64,000 nucleotides of DNA from the NCBI RefSeq assembly GCF_030246885.1, contig NZ_CP126739.1:3162001-3226000 (forward strand), in the 5' to 3' direction. Both the position numbers and the translations under genes were made by a program. Shown here one piece after another: positions 54,488-63,005 of this stretch. Each line of letters begins with the position of its first letter. Position 1 is the stretch's first letter. The notes under the pieces were generated by a model that searched no databases, was not told the origin of the DNA, and saw only the letters and a list, made by a program, of their open reading frames with translations. Origin of the DNA: Microbacterium sp. zg-B185 (lineage in GTDB: Bacteria > Actinomycetota > Actinomycetes > Actinomycetales > Microbacteriaceae).

Positions 54488-55927
54488 ATGACGTCAATGG
54501 CGGTGTCGCGGGATCGAATCTTTGCCGGGGGCGAGTGGATCAGCCCGTCCACGAGCGCACAAGTGGTCGTGGAAAGTCCGGTGGACTACACCGAAGTCGG
54601 CCGTGCGCCGGACGGCTCGGCCGAGGACGTGGATCGCGCGGTCCGCGCAGCCCGCGAGGCGTTCGACCACGGGCCCTGGCCGCACCTGAGCTCCGCGGAA
54701 CGCGCCGACTGGATCGATCGCCTCGCCGACGAGCTGGAGCGGCGCGGGGCGGACACCTCCGCGCTCATCACCGCTGAGATCGGGCAGCCCGTGGCGCTGT
54801 CACGTCCGTGGGGCGGCATCCGTCCGGTCAGTCACCTGCGCTACTACGCGAAGGTCGCGCGCGAGGCGGACGCCGAAGAGATCCGCGCGAACGTGAGTCG
54901 GCCCGGCACATCCATCGTCCGCCGCGAGCCGCTCGGCGTCGCCGCGCTCATCGTCCCCTGGAACCACCCCCAGGCCTCCACCACGCTCAAGCTCGCACCG
55001 GCGCTGGCCGCAGGGTGCACGGTCGTCATCAAGCCGGCCGCCGAGACGCCGCTGGACATCTTCAACCTCGCCGATGCCAGCCTCGCCATCGGAATGCCGC
55101 CCGGCGTGATCAACATCGTCCCCGGAGGCCGCGAGACCGGCCAGGCGCTGGTCGCGCACCCCGGCGTGGACAAGGTGGCCTTCACCGGTTCATCCGAGGC
55201 CGGCCGTCACATCGCCTCGGTCGCGGGGCGCCGGCTCGTGCCGGTCACGCTCGAGCTGGGCGGCAAATCCGCCGCCATCGTGCTCGAATCGGCCGATCTG
55301 GATGCGACCTTCCAGAGCCTGCGCAACGCCGCGTTCGACAACACGGGGCAGACGTGTGCCCTCATGGCGCGCGTGCTCGCGCCGCGCAGCCTCTATGACA
55401 CAGTCCGGGACCGACTGGTGGATCTGGCCCGCGACCTCCGCGTCGGCGACCCGCTGGATGAGTCCACCGAGCTCGGGCCGCTGGTCTCACGCCGCATCTA
55501 CGACCGCGTCACGGGCATGGTGGACGCTGCGCGGGCAGCGGGAGCCACCATCCTGGCCGGCGACACCGCACTGCCCGAGCAGGGCTACTACGTGGCGCCG
55601 ACGATCGTCACCGGCGCCGCCTCGGACAGCCAGATCGCGCAGGAGGAGGTCTTCGGACCGGTGATCACCCTGCTGCCCTACGAGGATGTCGATGACGCGG
55701 TCCGAATCGCCAACGACTCGCGGTACGGACTGGCCGGCGCGGTCTACGGCGACCCGGATGCGGTGCTGGACGTGGCGCGGCGGGTGCGCACCGGATCGAT
55801 CGGACTGAACGGCTACCGCCCCGACCTGAACCAGCCGTACGGCGGCTACAAGGACTCCGGTCTCGGGCGCGAGTTCGGCGCCGAGGCGGTCGGCAACTTC
55901 CAGGAGATCAAGTCCATCTGGCGCTGA
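54488..55927 (+). CDS. NAD(P)-dependent aldehyde dehydrogenase
   Basis: 479-aa ALDH. Signatures: PWNHPQASTTLKLAPALAAG, FTGSSEAGR (NAD site), catalytic Glu in LELGGKSAAIV and nucleophile Cys290 in NTGQTCALMA. Broad ALDH group; the substrate is not deducible. I chose the ATG at 54488, 7 nt after TAGGCT; the frame is open to 54455, but that extension crosses the palindrome and -10. The downstream gene is on the opposite strand. Confidence 0.88.
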   Translation: MTSMAVSRDRIFAGGEWISPSTSAQVVVESPVDYTEVGRAPDGSAEDVDRAVRAAREAFDHGPWPHLSSAERADWIDRLADELERRGADTSALITAEIGQPVALSRPWGGIRPVSHLRYYAKVAREADAEEIRANVSRPGTSIVRREPLGVAALIVPWNHPQASTTLKLAPALAAGCTVVIKPAAETPLDIFNLADASLAIGMPPGVINIVPGGRETGQALVAHPGVDKVAFTGSSEAGRHIASVAGRRLVPVTLELGGKSAAIVLESADLDATFQSLRNAAFDNTGQTCALMARVLAPRSLYDTVRDRLVDLARDLRVGDPLDESTELGPLVSRRIYDRVTGMVDAARAAGATILAGDTALPEQGYYVAPTIVTGAASDSQIAQEEVFGPVITLLPYEDVDDAVRIANDSRYGLAGAVYGDPDAVLDVARRVRTGSIGLNGYRPDLNQPYGGYKDSGLGREFGAEAVGNFQEIKSIWR

Positions 55928-55985
55928 CCGGACGAACCGTCGGCGGTGCAGCCTCCGGGGGCTGATCAAGCGCGGACGGAGCTGC

Positions 55986-56963
55986 TCAGAAGCCTTCGGG
56001 CCGGCGAGGCCGATAGGGCGCCTCGAGCCGGGCCACCTCGTCGGCGGTGAGCTCGATCTCCAGCGCGCCGATCGCATCGTGCAGGTGCCCGAGCTTCGTG
56101 GCGCCGATGATCGGCGCCGAGACCGCGGGCTTGGTGAAGTGCCACGCCAGGGCGATCTGCGCCCGGGACGCGCCGCGCTCCACCGCGATCTCGCCGACCG
56201 CCTCCGCGATCGCACGGTCGGACTCCTCGTCCTGCAGGTACAGTCGCGCGCCCGTCGCATCCAGGTCCAGGCGCGGGCTGTGGGCGCCGTAGTCGCGCGT
56301 GAGCCGGCCGCGCGCGAGCGGACTCCACGGGATCACTCCCACGCCCTGATCGAGGCAGAACGGGTGCATCTCCCGCTCCTCCTCGCGCATGAGCAGGTTG
56401 TACTGGTCCTGCATGGACACGAACCGGGTCCAGCCGTGCACGTCGGCGGTGTACTGCATCTTCGCGAATTGCCAGGCGTGCATCGACGACGCGCCGATGG
56501 CGCGGACCTTGCCCGAGACGACGAGCTCGTGCAGCGCCTCCATCGTCTCCTCGATCGGAGTGCGGTGGTCGAGACGGTGGATCTGGTACAGGTCGATGTA
56601 GTCGGTGCGCAGCCGCCGCAGCGACCCCTCCACCTGCGTCCGGATCGCACTGCGGGAAAGCCCCGCGTCGTCCGGCCCCGGGCCCATCGGCATCCCCAGC
56701 TTGGTCGCGATGATCACGCGATCGCGCGAGGTGAACTCCCGCAGCAGCTGCCCGGTGATATCCTCGCTCGATCCCAGCGAGTAGACGTTCGCCGTATCGA
56801 AGACGGTGATGCCGGCTTCGACGGCGTCGCGGAAGAACGGCCGGGAATCCTCCAGGCCCAGTGACCAGCCGTGCGCTCCCTGTCCCGGTTCGCCGTAGCT
56901 CATGCAGCCGAGGATGACGCGGGAGATGGGCAGTTCGCTCGCGCCGAGCGTCGTGTACTTCAT
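55986..56963 (-). CDS. Aldo/keto reductase
   Basis: 325-aa NADPH-dependent reductase with DTANVY (Asp, Tyr), TKLGMPMG (Lys) and LYQIHRLDHRT (His) catalytic segments and a typical IGATKLGHL cofactor end. It is distinct from the enzyme at 20523. Located 65 bp upstream of the ABC ATPase gene on the same strand, so it may share regulation with the transporter. No clear ribosome-binding site before the ATG. Confidence 0.87.
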   Translation of the reverse strand: MKYTTLGASELPISRVILGCMSYGEPGQGAHGWSLGLEDSRPFFRDAVEAGITVFDTANVYSLGSSEDITGQLLREFTSRDRVIIATKLGMPMGPGPDDAGLSRSAIRTQVEGSLRRLRTDYIDLYQIHRLDHRTPIEETMEALHELVVSGKVRAIGASSMHAWQFAKMQYTADVHGWTRFVSMQDQYNLLMREEEREMHPFCLDQGVGVIPWSPLARGRLTRDYGAHSPRLDLDATGARLYLQDEESDRAIAEAVGEIAVERGASRAQIALAWHFTKPAVSAPIIGATKLGHLHDAIGALEIELTADEVARLEAPYRPRRPEGF

Positions 56964-57028
56964 GGCGAGGAGGAGTTCCGTTCGGCTTCAGGGTTCGGGT
57001 CGGCAGGTCGGGTGACGCGGCGCCGGCT

Positions 57029-57883
57029 TCAGGCGCCGGGCGATGCCCTGAGCGTGCGGATGCCCTCGGTGTCGCCGGTGTAGGTCTTGGCGAGCTGGAT
57101 CTGCTCGTAAACGTGATGGCGCAATTCCACGAAGCGGGGGTCCGAGCGCGTCTCCAGCTGGTCGCGCTCCAGCGGCAGGTCGACGGTGAGATCCTCCAGG
57201 ATGACCGTCGGCGAGGACGAGAGCATGATGACGCGCTCGCCGAGATAGACGGACTCGTCGATGTCGTGGGTGACGAACAGCACCGTCAGGCCGAGCTTCT
57301 TCCACACCGAGCGGATCAGGTCCTCCAGATCGGCGCGGGTCTGCGCGTCGACCGCGGCGAACGGCTCGTCCATGAGGAGCACCTCGGGCCGGTATGCCAC
57401 GGCCCGCGCGATCGCGACGCGCTGCTGCATCCCGCCGGACAGCTGCCACGGGTAGGACTTCGGCACGTGCGAGAGCCCGACCGCCTCCAGGGCTTCGCGC
57501 ACGCGCTCCTGACGCTCCGCCTTCGGCACGCCGGCTGCCTTCAACGGCAGCTCCACGTTCTCGGCCACGCGCATCCACGGGTACAGCGACCGCCCGTACT
57601 CCTGGAACACGAGTGCCATGTTCCGCGGCGGGCCGTCGACGATCTTGCCGTCCAGCGTGACGGTTCCCGCCGTCGGCGCCATGAGCCCCGAGATGCACTT
57701 CAGCAGCGTCGTCTTGCCCGACCCGGAGGGCCCCACCAGGCAGACGAACTCCCCCTTGCGCAGATCGAAGGTCAGGTCGCGCACGGCTTCGACCGCGCCG
57801 CCCTGCGTCGGATAGATCTTCTGCAGGCCGCGGACGGACAGCAGCGCCTCACCCGTCACGGGCGTCGGTGATTCACGACTCAC
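57029..57883 (-). CDS. ABC transporter ATPase (SsuB/TauB/NrtD type)
   Basis: 284 aa. Walker A GPSGSGKTT (about 51-59), Q-loop VFQEYGRSLYPW, signature LSGGMQQR, Walker B LLMDEPFAAVD and switch His in FVTHDIDE. The family energises uptake of nitrate, sulfonates, taurine or thiamine precursors; here the substrate is unknown. The GTG start overlaps the end of the permease gene by 11 bp (57873-57883). Confidence 0.92.
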   Translation of the reverse strand: MSRESPTPVTGEALLSVRGLQKIYPTQGGAVEAVRDLTFDLRKGEFVCLVGPSGSGKTTLLKCISGLMAPTAGTVTLDGKIVDGPPRNMALVFQEYGRSLYPWMRVAENVELPLKAAGVPKAERQERVREALEAVGLSHVPKSYPWQLSGGMQQRVAIARAVAYRPEVLLMDEPFAAVDAQTRADLEDLIRSVWKKLGLTVLFVTHDIDESVYLGERVIMLSSSPTVILEDLTVDLPLERDQLETRSDPRFVELRHHVYEQIQLAKTYTGDTEGIRTLRASPGA

Positions 57884-58649
57884 GGGATTCCACCTCTCGT
57901 TGTCCGTAGTACCAGGCCAGCACCCGGCGGTCGATCACGCGGAACAGCACGGCGATCAGGATGCCGATCAGTCCGATGATCACGATGCCCGCCCACATGG
58001 GGCCCATCTGGAAGGTCTGCTTGAACAGCATGATGCGATACCCCAGGCCATCCAGGGCGGCATACATCTCCGAGACGACCATCAGGATGATCGCGATCGG
58101 CAGGGCCAGCCGGATGCCGGTCATGATGCGCGGCGTCGCCGCAGGCAGCACGAAATAGCGCAGCCGCGACCAGCCGTGCATCCCGTACGTGCGCGTCGTG
58201 TCCGCCAGGACCGCATCCACGGACCGGACGCCGTCGATCGTGTTCAGCAGGATCGGCCAGAGGCATCCCAGGAAGATCAGGAAGATCTTCGAACGGTCGT
58301 CGATGCCGAGGATGAGCAGCAGCACCGGCAGCAGGACCGGGGGCGGCACGGCGCGGATGAACTCGAAGATCGGGCCGGTGAGCTTGCGCGCGAACCGGTT
58401 GGACCCGATCAGCAGTCCCAGCAGGATGCCGACCACGATGGCACCGCAGAGACCCACGGCGAGGCGGTAGATCGAGGGCAGCACTTCTTCGACCAGCAGG
58501 GGTCCCGCCCACACGGTGAACAGATCGCTGACCAGCTGTCCGGGCTTGGGCACGAACGGGTTGGTCTCGTTCAGCGTGGCCAGCCACCACACCAGCACGA
58601 TGGCGATCGGCAGGGCGAGGGCGGCCGAGACGGCCTTCAGCATCCTCAT
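57873..58649 (-). CDS. ABC transporter permease 2
   Basis: 258-aa SsuC-type inner-membrane permease with about six spans and the EAA-loop region TTRTYGMHGWSRLRYFVLPAA (given as position about 155-175). It probably pairs with the other permease as a heterodimer. The ATG at 58649 overlaps the stop of the upstream permease gene (ATGA, 58646-58649). Confidence 0.9.
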   Translation of the reverse strand: MRMLKAVSAALALPIAIVLVWWLATLNETNPFVPKPGQLVSDLFTVWAGPLLVEEVLPSIYRLAVGLCGAIVVGILLGLLIGSNRFARKLTGPIFEFIRAVPPPVLLPVLLLILGIDDRSKIFLIFLGCLWPILLNTIDGVRSVDAVLADTTRTYGMHGWSRLRYFVLPAATPRIMTGIRLALPIAIILMVVSEMYAALDGLGYRIMLFKQTFQMGPMWAGIVIIGLIGILIAVLFRVIDRRVLAWYYGQREVESRES

Positions 58650-59473
58650 GCCACCACCTCGGAACGCATCGACGGGTGCCATGCGAGCACCGCGTTCTCG
58701 AGGGTGCGCAGCAGCAGATTGATCACGAGGCCGAGCACGCCGGCCAGCAGCGCGAGCGCGTACACGACGGTGACGTTGCCGGCGGACTGGTAGGTGGCGA
58801 TCATCTGGCCGATGCCGGGCGCACCGACGACGATCTCGATCGTGATCGCGACCACCAGTGCGATGGTGCCGGACAGGCGCACACCCGTCATCAGGTACGG
58901 CAGCACGGTGGGCCACACGACGTAGCGCGCGCGATCGAGAGGCCCGAGGCCGTAGCTGCGCGCAGTCGCCTCGGCCACGGGATCCACGTCGGTGACACCG
59001 GCGATCACATGGATCAGGATCACCCAGAAGCACGCCCAGACGACGACGAAGATCGTCGCCGACGGACGCACCCCGAAGATGACGATCGCGATCGGGATGA
59101 GCCCCACCGAGGGGATCGGGCGCAGGAACTCGATGGTCGAGTGGGTGTACTCGCGAATCCAGCGGTTGGAGCCGAGGATCACGCCCAGCACCACACCCAG
59201 GACGAGGGAGAGCGCGAGCCCCACCGCCCACCCGAACATCGTCATCCCCAGCGCTTCCCAGAACTCGCCCCGCAGCTGCTCTCCGCCGACGACCTGGAAG
59301 ACCTCGGCGAAGACCTGCGAGAACGGTGGGAGGTAGTCGGGATTGACGATGCTCAGGCGGGACGCGACCTCCCAGACGGCGATGAAGGCGAGCACGCCCG
59401 CAGCGCCGAGAACCGGGGTCGACCAGCGGGTCCGGCTGAACGTCAAGCGGGGGCGCTCCTGTACCGCGGTCAC
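58646..59473 (-). CDS. ABC transporter permease 1
   Basis: 275-aa SsuC-type permease with about six spans. Its EAA-loop region ATARSYGLGPLDRARYVVWP matches that of permease 2. The GTG start overlaps the stop of the substrate-binding protein gene (GTGA, 59470-59473). The pair of different permeases distinguishes this system from single-permease Ssu/Tau transporters. Confidence 0.9.
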   Translation of the reverse strand: MTAVQERPRLTFSRTRWSTPVLGAAGVLAFIAVWEVASRLSIVNPDYLPPFSQVFAEVFQVVGGEQLRGEFWEALGMTMFGWAVGLALSLVLGVVLGVILGSNRWIREYTHSTIEFLRPIPSVGLIPIAIVIFGVRPSATIFVVVWACFWVILIHVIAGVTDVDPVAEATARSYGLGPLDRARYVVWPTVLPYLMTGVRLSGTIALVVAITIEIVVGAPGIGQMIATYQSAGNVTVVYALALLAGVLGLVINLLLRTLENAVLAWHPSMRSEVVA

Positions 59474-60468
59474 GGCTCCCAGATGAGGTTGTCGAAGTCG
59501 ACCGGCTTCTTGATGTACCCGAGTTCGAGCGACCAGTCCGCGATCGGCTGCAGGTTCTCCACGGTCAGGGGCAGCTTGCCGTAGGACCCGAGGCGGATCC
59601 GCGCAGCCAGTGCCGGATCGATCTTCGTGAAGGTTGCGATGCTCTCGCGGAGCTCCTCGTCGTTCTCCAGTGCGTACGTGTTGGCCACGTCGATCGTCTC
59701 GGCGACCTTGGCGTAGTACTCGGGGTTCTTCTCGACCTCCGAGCGGATCGCGTACCAGACGCCCGCGACGACGGCGTGGTCCGAGAGCTCCACGAACGGG
59801 TTCGCGAGGGTCTTGAAGCCCTTGTCCTCCCGGCCCAGCGTGCCGAACGGCTCGCCGGCGACGAAGGAGTCGATGGCGCCGCTCTCGAGGGCCGCCGGCT
59901 GGTCCGGAACGCCCATCTGCACGTACTCGACCTTGGTCGGGTCGCCGCCGTCGGCCTTGATCGCGATGTCGGCGAGGAGCTGCGTGTAACCGCCGGGGGC
60001 GTTGACGGCGACCTTCTTGCCCTCGAGGTCCTTGGCCGACTTCAGCGGGCTGTCGGCGACCACCAGGAGGTCGTTGATGCCGTTCTCCGGGTCATCGGGG
60101 GTGGCACTGGCCGCGGCGATGACGACCAGGTCGATGCCGTTCTCGACTGCTTGGAAGACACCGGTGGTGCCGCCGTATCCGATCTGGACCTGACCGGACT
60201 GCATGGCCTGGATGATCTCGCTCGACGAGCCGGCCGACTGAAGAGTCAGGTCGAAGCCGTTCTCCTCGAAGACGCCGTTCTGCTGGGCCATGTAGACCGG
60301 GCCGATGTCGGTGACCGGGATGACGCCGGCGACGAGCGGCTGGATCTCGACGGGCGCGTCGGCGGCCGCCGTCTCGGTGGGTGCCGGCGCTGCCGAACTG
60401 CACGCGGTCAATGCGACCGCCGCGATCAGTCCGATTGCGCCGAGCAGGGGTCGGGTGAATTTTGCCAT
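59470..60468 (-). CDS. ABC transporter substrate-binding lipoprotein (SsuA/THI5-like)
   Basis: 332-aa lipoprotein: signal peptide residues 1-22 with lipobox LTAC (Cys23), then an NMT1/THI5/SsuA-like periplasmic-binding domain (VTDIGPVYMAQQNGVFEENG, SSEIIQAMQSGQVQIGYGG). The ligand is unknown; SsuA-like proteins bind small organic anions or pyrimidines. First gene of the transporter operon, with GGAGG upstream of the ATG. Divergent from the alcohol dehydrogenase gene. Confidence 0.9.
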   Translation of the reverse strand: MAKFTRPLLGAIGLIAAVALTACSSAAPAPTETAAADAPVEIQPLVAGVIPVTDIGPVYMAQQNGVFEENGFDLTLQSAGSSSEIIQAMQSGQVQIGYGGTTGVFQAVENGIDLVVIAAASATPDDPENGINDLLVVADSPLKSAKDLEGKKVAVNAPGGYTQLLADIAIKADGGDPTKVEYVQMGVPDQPAALESGAIDSFVAGEPFGTLGREDKGFKTLANPFVELSDHAVVAGVWYAIRSEVEKNPEYYAKVAETIDVANTYALENDEELRESIATFTKIDPALAARIRLGSYGKLPLTVENLQPIADWSLELGYIKKPVDFDNLIWEP

Positions 60469-60542
60469 GACTGCCTCCGTTGCCAGTTTCACTTGGATCG
60501 TGACATATGGACCGACCGTTGTCCAGCAATTCACGCCACAAT

Positions 60543-60558
60543 GCGTACCGGCGTACGC
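60543..60558. promoter_or_regulatory. Palindromic operator candidate between transporter and alcohol dehydrogenase
   Basis: GCGTAC-CGGC-GTACGC, perfect 6-bp arms, in the 207-bp divergent region. A single regulator bound here could control both directions. Confidence 0.5.
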
Positions 60559-60575
60559 TATGCGGTACAAATGCC

Positions 60576-60605
60576 TTGCCTTTCCGGCGACGGCATACAT
60601 AGGCT
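60576..60605 (+). promoter_or_regulatory. Promoter candidate of the alcohol dehydrogenase gene
   Basis: TTGCCT (60576-60581) and TAGGCT (60600-60605), 18-bp spacer, about 70 bp before the ATG. Confidence 0.45.
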
Positions 60606-60675
60606 TACCCGCGCACCGCCGGTCGTTCTGCTCGCCAGAGCGCTGTGGCCGGCACGCCGTTTCGAAGGAGAGACC

Positions 60676-61803
60676 ATGCCTACCAAGACTCGAGCCGCGA
60701 TCATCCGCGAGCAGCCCGGCCCGTTCGAGGTGGTCGATGTCGAGCTCGATGATCCGCGCCAGGGAGAGATCCTGGTCAAGATGGTCGTCAGCGGCCTCTG
60801 CCACTCCGACTATCACCTGGTCACCGGTGACAGCACCGCCGGCACGCTGCCGATGGTGGGCGGGCACGAGGGGACCGGCATCGTCCAGGAGGTCGGTCCG
60901 AACACACCCGGCTGGGAAGTGGGCGACAAGGTGGTGTTCTCGTTCATCGCCAGCTGCGGCAAATGCCGCTGGTGCAACGAGGGCATGACCAACCTCTGCG
61001 ATCTCGGCGCGTTCCTGATGCGCGGCAGCCGCTTCACCGACATCGACAGCTACCGCGTGTCGCTGCCGGACGGCACACCGGTCAGCCAGATGTGCGGACT
61101 CGGCACGTTCGCCGGCCACACCGTCGTGGATGTCAACTCCGCGGTGAAGCTGCCCGCCGACGCGCCGCTGGAGAAGCTCTGGCTTCTGGGCTGCGGCGTC
61201 GGCACGGGCTGGGGATCGGCGGTCTACTCCGCAGAGACGCGCCCCGGCGACGCGATCATCATCATGGGTGTCGGCGGTGTCGGAATCAACGCCGTCCAGG
61301 GCGCGAAGCACGCCGGAGCCACCGCGATCATCGCCGTCGACCCGGTCGAGTTCAAGCGGCAGAAGGCGCTCGAAGTGGGCGCGACGCACGCGTTCGCCAC
61401 CATCGCTGAGGCGACCGAGTTCGTCAAGAGCATCACCAACGGGCAGGGCGCCGACCGCGCGATCGTCACTGTGGGCGTCGTGTCCGGCCAGGACGTCGCG
61501 GACGCGTTCTACGCGATCCGCAAGGCCGGAACGGTCGTCGTGACCGGGATCGCTCCGGCCTCGGAGACCAGCATCCCCGTGCCGGTGCTGGATATCACCC
61601 GCTACCAGAAGCGCATCCAGGGGGCCATCTACGGCTCCAGCAACCCGAGGGCGGACATCCCGCGCCAGTACGCCATGTATCAGGCCGGCCAGCTCAAGCT
61701 GGACGAGCTCATCTCGGGCTTCTACTCCCTCGACGACGTCGAGCAGGGCTATGTCGACCTTCTCGAGGGTCGCAACATCCGCGGCGGCATCCGTCACGAC
61801 TGA
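60676..61803 (+). CDS. Zinc alcohol dehydrogenase, NDMA-dependent/nicotinoprotein type
   Basis: 375-aa medium-chain dehydrogenase. Catalytic zinc ligands Cys42 (GLCHSDYH) and His64-Glu65 (GGHEG), structural-zinc cysteines 94, 97, 100 and 108, and NAD motif GVGGVG. The pattern resembles actinobacterial NDMA-dependent alcohol dehydrogenases, which hold NAD tightly and pass electrons to a separate acceptor (mycofactocin in known cases). Ribosome-binding site GAAGGAGAG. Divergent from the ABC transporter, suggesting that the transported compound is an alcohol or leads to one. Confidence 0.85.
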   Translation: MPTKTRAAIIREQPGPFEVVDVELDDPRQGEILVKMVVSGLCHSDYHLVTGDSTAGTLPMVGGHEGTGIVQEVGPNTPGWEVGDKVVFSFIASCGKCRWCNEGMTNLCDLGAFLMRGSRFTDIDSYRVSLPDGTPVSQMCGLGTFAGHTVVDVNSAVKLPADAPLEKLWLLGCGVGTGWGSAVYSAETRPGDAIIIMGVGGVGINAVQGAKHAGATAIIAVDPVEFKRQKALEVGATHAFATIAEATEFVKSITNGQGADRAIVTVGVVSGQDVADAFYAIRKAGTVVVTGIAPASETSIPVPVLDITRYQKRIQGAIYGSSNPRADIPRQYAMYQAGQLKLDELISGFYSLDDVEQGYVDLLEGRNIRGGIRHD

Positions 61804-61826
61804 CCGCCGCGGCACAGGGCTGAGCG

Positions 61827-63005
61827 TCAGCGCGTGAAGGCGCTCAGCCCTGTGATGGCCTTGCCGACGATGAGCGAGTTGACCTCGTGCGTGCCCTCGA
61901 ACGTGTACAGGGCTTCGGCGTCGGCGAAGAAGCGTGCCACGTCGTTCTCGACGCGGATGCCCTCCGCGCCGCAGATCTCCCGGGCCAGGGCGACCGTCTC
62001 TCGCGCGCGGTCGGCAGCCCATGTCTTGGTGAGAGCGGCGTGCTCATCGGCCATGGCCCCCCGCCGATGCAGCTCGGTCAAGCGCACCGTCATCGCGAGC
62101 GTGGCGGTGGCGTTGCCCAGCATCCGGGTCAGCTTCTCCTGGATCAGCTGGAAGCCGGCGATCGGACGCCCGAACTGCTCGCGGCGCAGCGCGTACGCGA
62201 GTGCGGCCTCGTAGGCGCCGGCCTGGAGACCCGCGGCGTTCCAGCCGACCGCGTAGCGCAGCTTGGCGAGGATGGCGGACAGATCGCGGAACGAGTCGAT
62301 CCGCTGCAGCCGCTGCGATTCGTCCACGCGCACGTCTTCCAGGAGGATGTCCGCGTTGCGGACCATGCGCAGGCTGATCTTGCCGGTGATGTCCGCAAGG
62401 CTCAGCCCGGGAGAGTCGCGGGGGACCAGGAACGCCTTGGTGCGGCCATCGGCGGCATCCCGCGCCACGACGACGATGATGTCCGACTGCGCCGCGTTGC
62501 CGATCCAGCGCTTCCTGCCGCTGATCCGCCAGGTGTCGCCCTCGCGAGTCGCGGTGGTCTCCATGCCTCCGGCCACATCCGACCCGTGCAGCGGCTCGGT
62601 CAGCGCGAAGCAGCCGGTCACTGCGAACGACGGGATGAGGGGATCCAGGCGTGCGACCTGCTCGGGTGATCCGCCCTCGCGCACGACGGTGCGGAACATG
62701 CTGACCTGGCCGCCGTAGAGGGTGCCGATCGACATGTCGAAGCGGGCCAGCTCGAAATGCCGGAAGCCGACGTAGAAGGGGCTCAGCCGGCCGTCCTGGT
62801 CGAGTAGACCGGGATCGTCCTCCAGGTGCAGTTCGGCCAGCAGCGCCCGCAGATGCACGGGCGACTCCGCCCGCTCCCACCAATCGGACAGGTGCGGCCG
62901 GGCGTGCTCCTGAAGCAGATCCCGCAGCGACTGCAGCTTGGCCAGCTCGAGGTCGGTCAGCAGCTCGTGGTAGCCGAACAGGTCGGTCGGCGCAGCCGCG
63001 GTCAC
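61827..63005 (-). CDS. Acyl-CoA dehydrogenase, glutaryl-CoA-dehydrogenase-like
   Basis: 392-aa flavoenzyme. CFALTEPLHGSDVAGG and KRWIGNAAQSDIIVV are FAD/substrate motifs, and the C-terminal YTFEGTHEVNSLIVGKAITG carries the catalytic Glu in the form typical of glutaryl-CoA dehydrogenases. It may dehydrogenate (and decarboxylate) a dicarboxylyl- or related acyl-CoA; electrons would go to ETF. The GTG start overlaps the stop of the acyl-CoA synthetase gene (GTGA, 63002-63005), so the two act in sequence. Confidence 0.88.
   Translation of the reverse strand: MTAAAPTDLFGYHELLTDLELAKLQSLRDLLQEHARPHLSDWWERAESPVHLRALLAELHLEDDPGLLDQDGRLSPFYVGFRHFELARFDMSIGTLYGGQVSMFRTVVREGGSPEQVARLDPLIPSFAVTGCFALTEPLHGSDVAGGMETTATREGDTWRISGRKRWIGNAAQSDIIVVVARDAADGRTKAFLVPRDSPGLSLADITGKISLRMVRNADILLEDVRVDESQRLQRIDSFRDLSAILAKLRYAVGWNAAGLQAGAYEAALAYALRREQFGRPIAGFQLIQEKLTRMLGNATATLAMTVRLTELHRRGAMADEHAALTKTWAADRARETVALAREICGAEGIRVENDVARFFADAEALYTFEGTHEVNSLIVGKAITGLSAFTR

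Noticed and set aside
57029..60468. Taurine or sulfonate transporter
   Set aside because: The family fits, but there is no sulfonate monooxygenase (ssuD/tauD) nearby and there are two different permeases, so the substrate is left open.
59470..62022. One continuous minus-strand frame joining the binding protein to sequence opposite the alcohol dehydrogenase
   Set aside because: The lipoprotein signal peptide, its ribosome-binding site and the divergent promoter region show that the gene starts at 60468.
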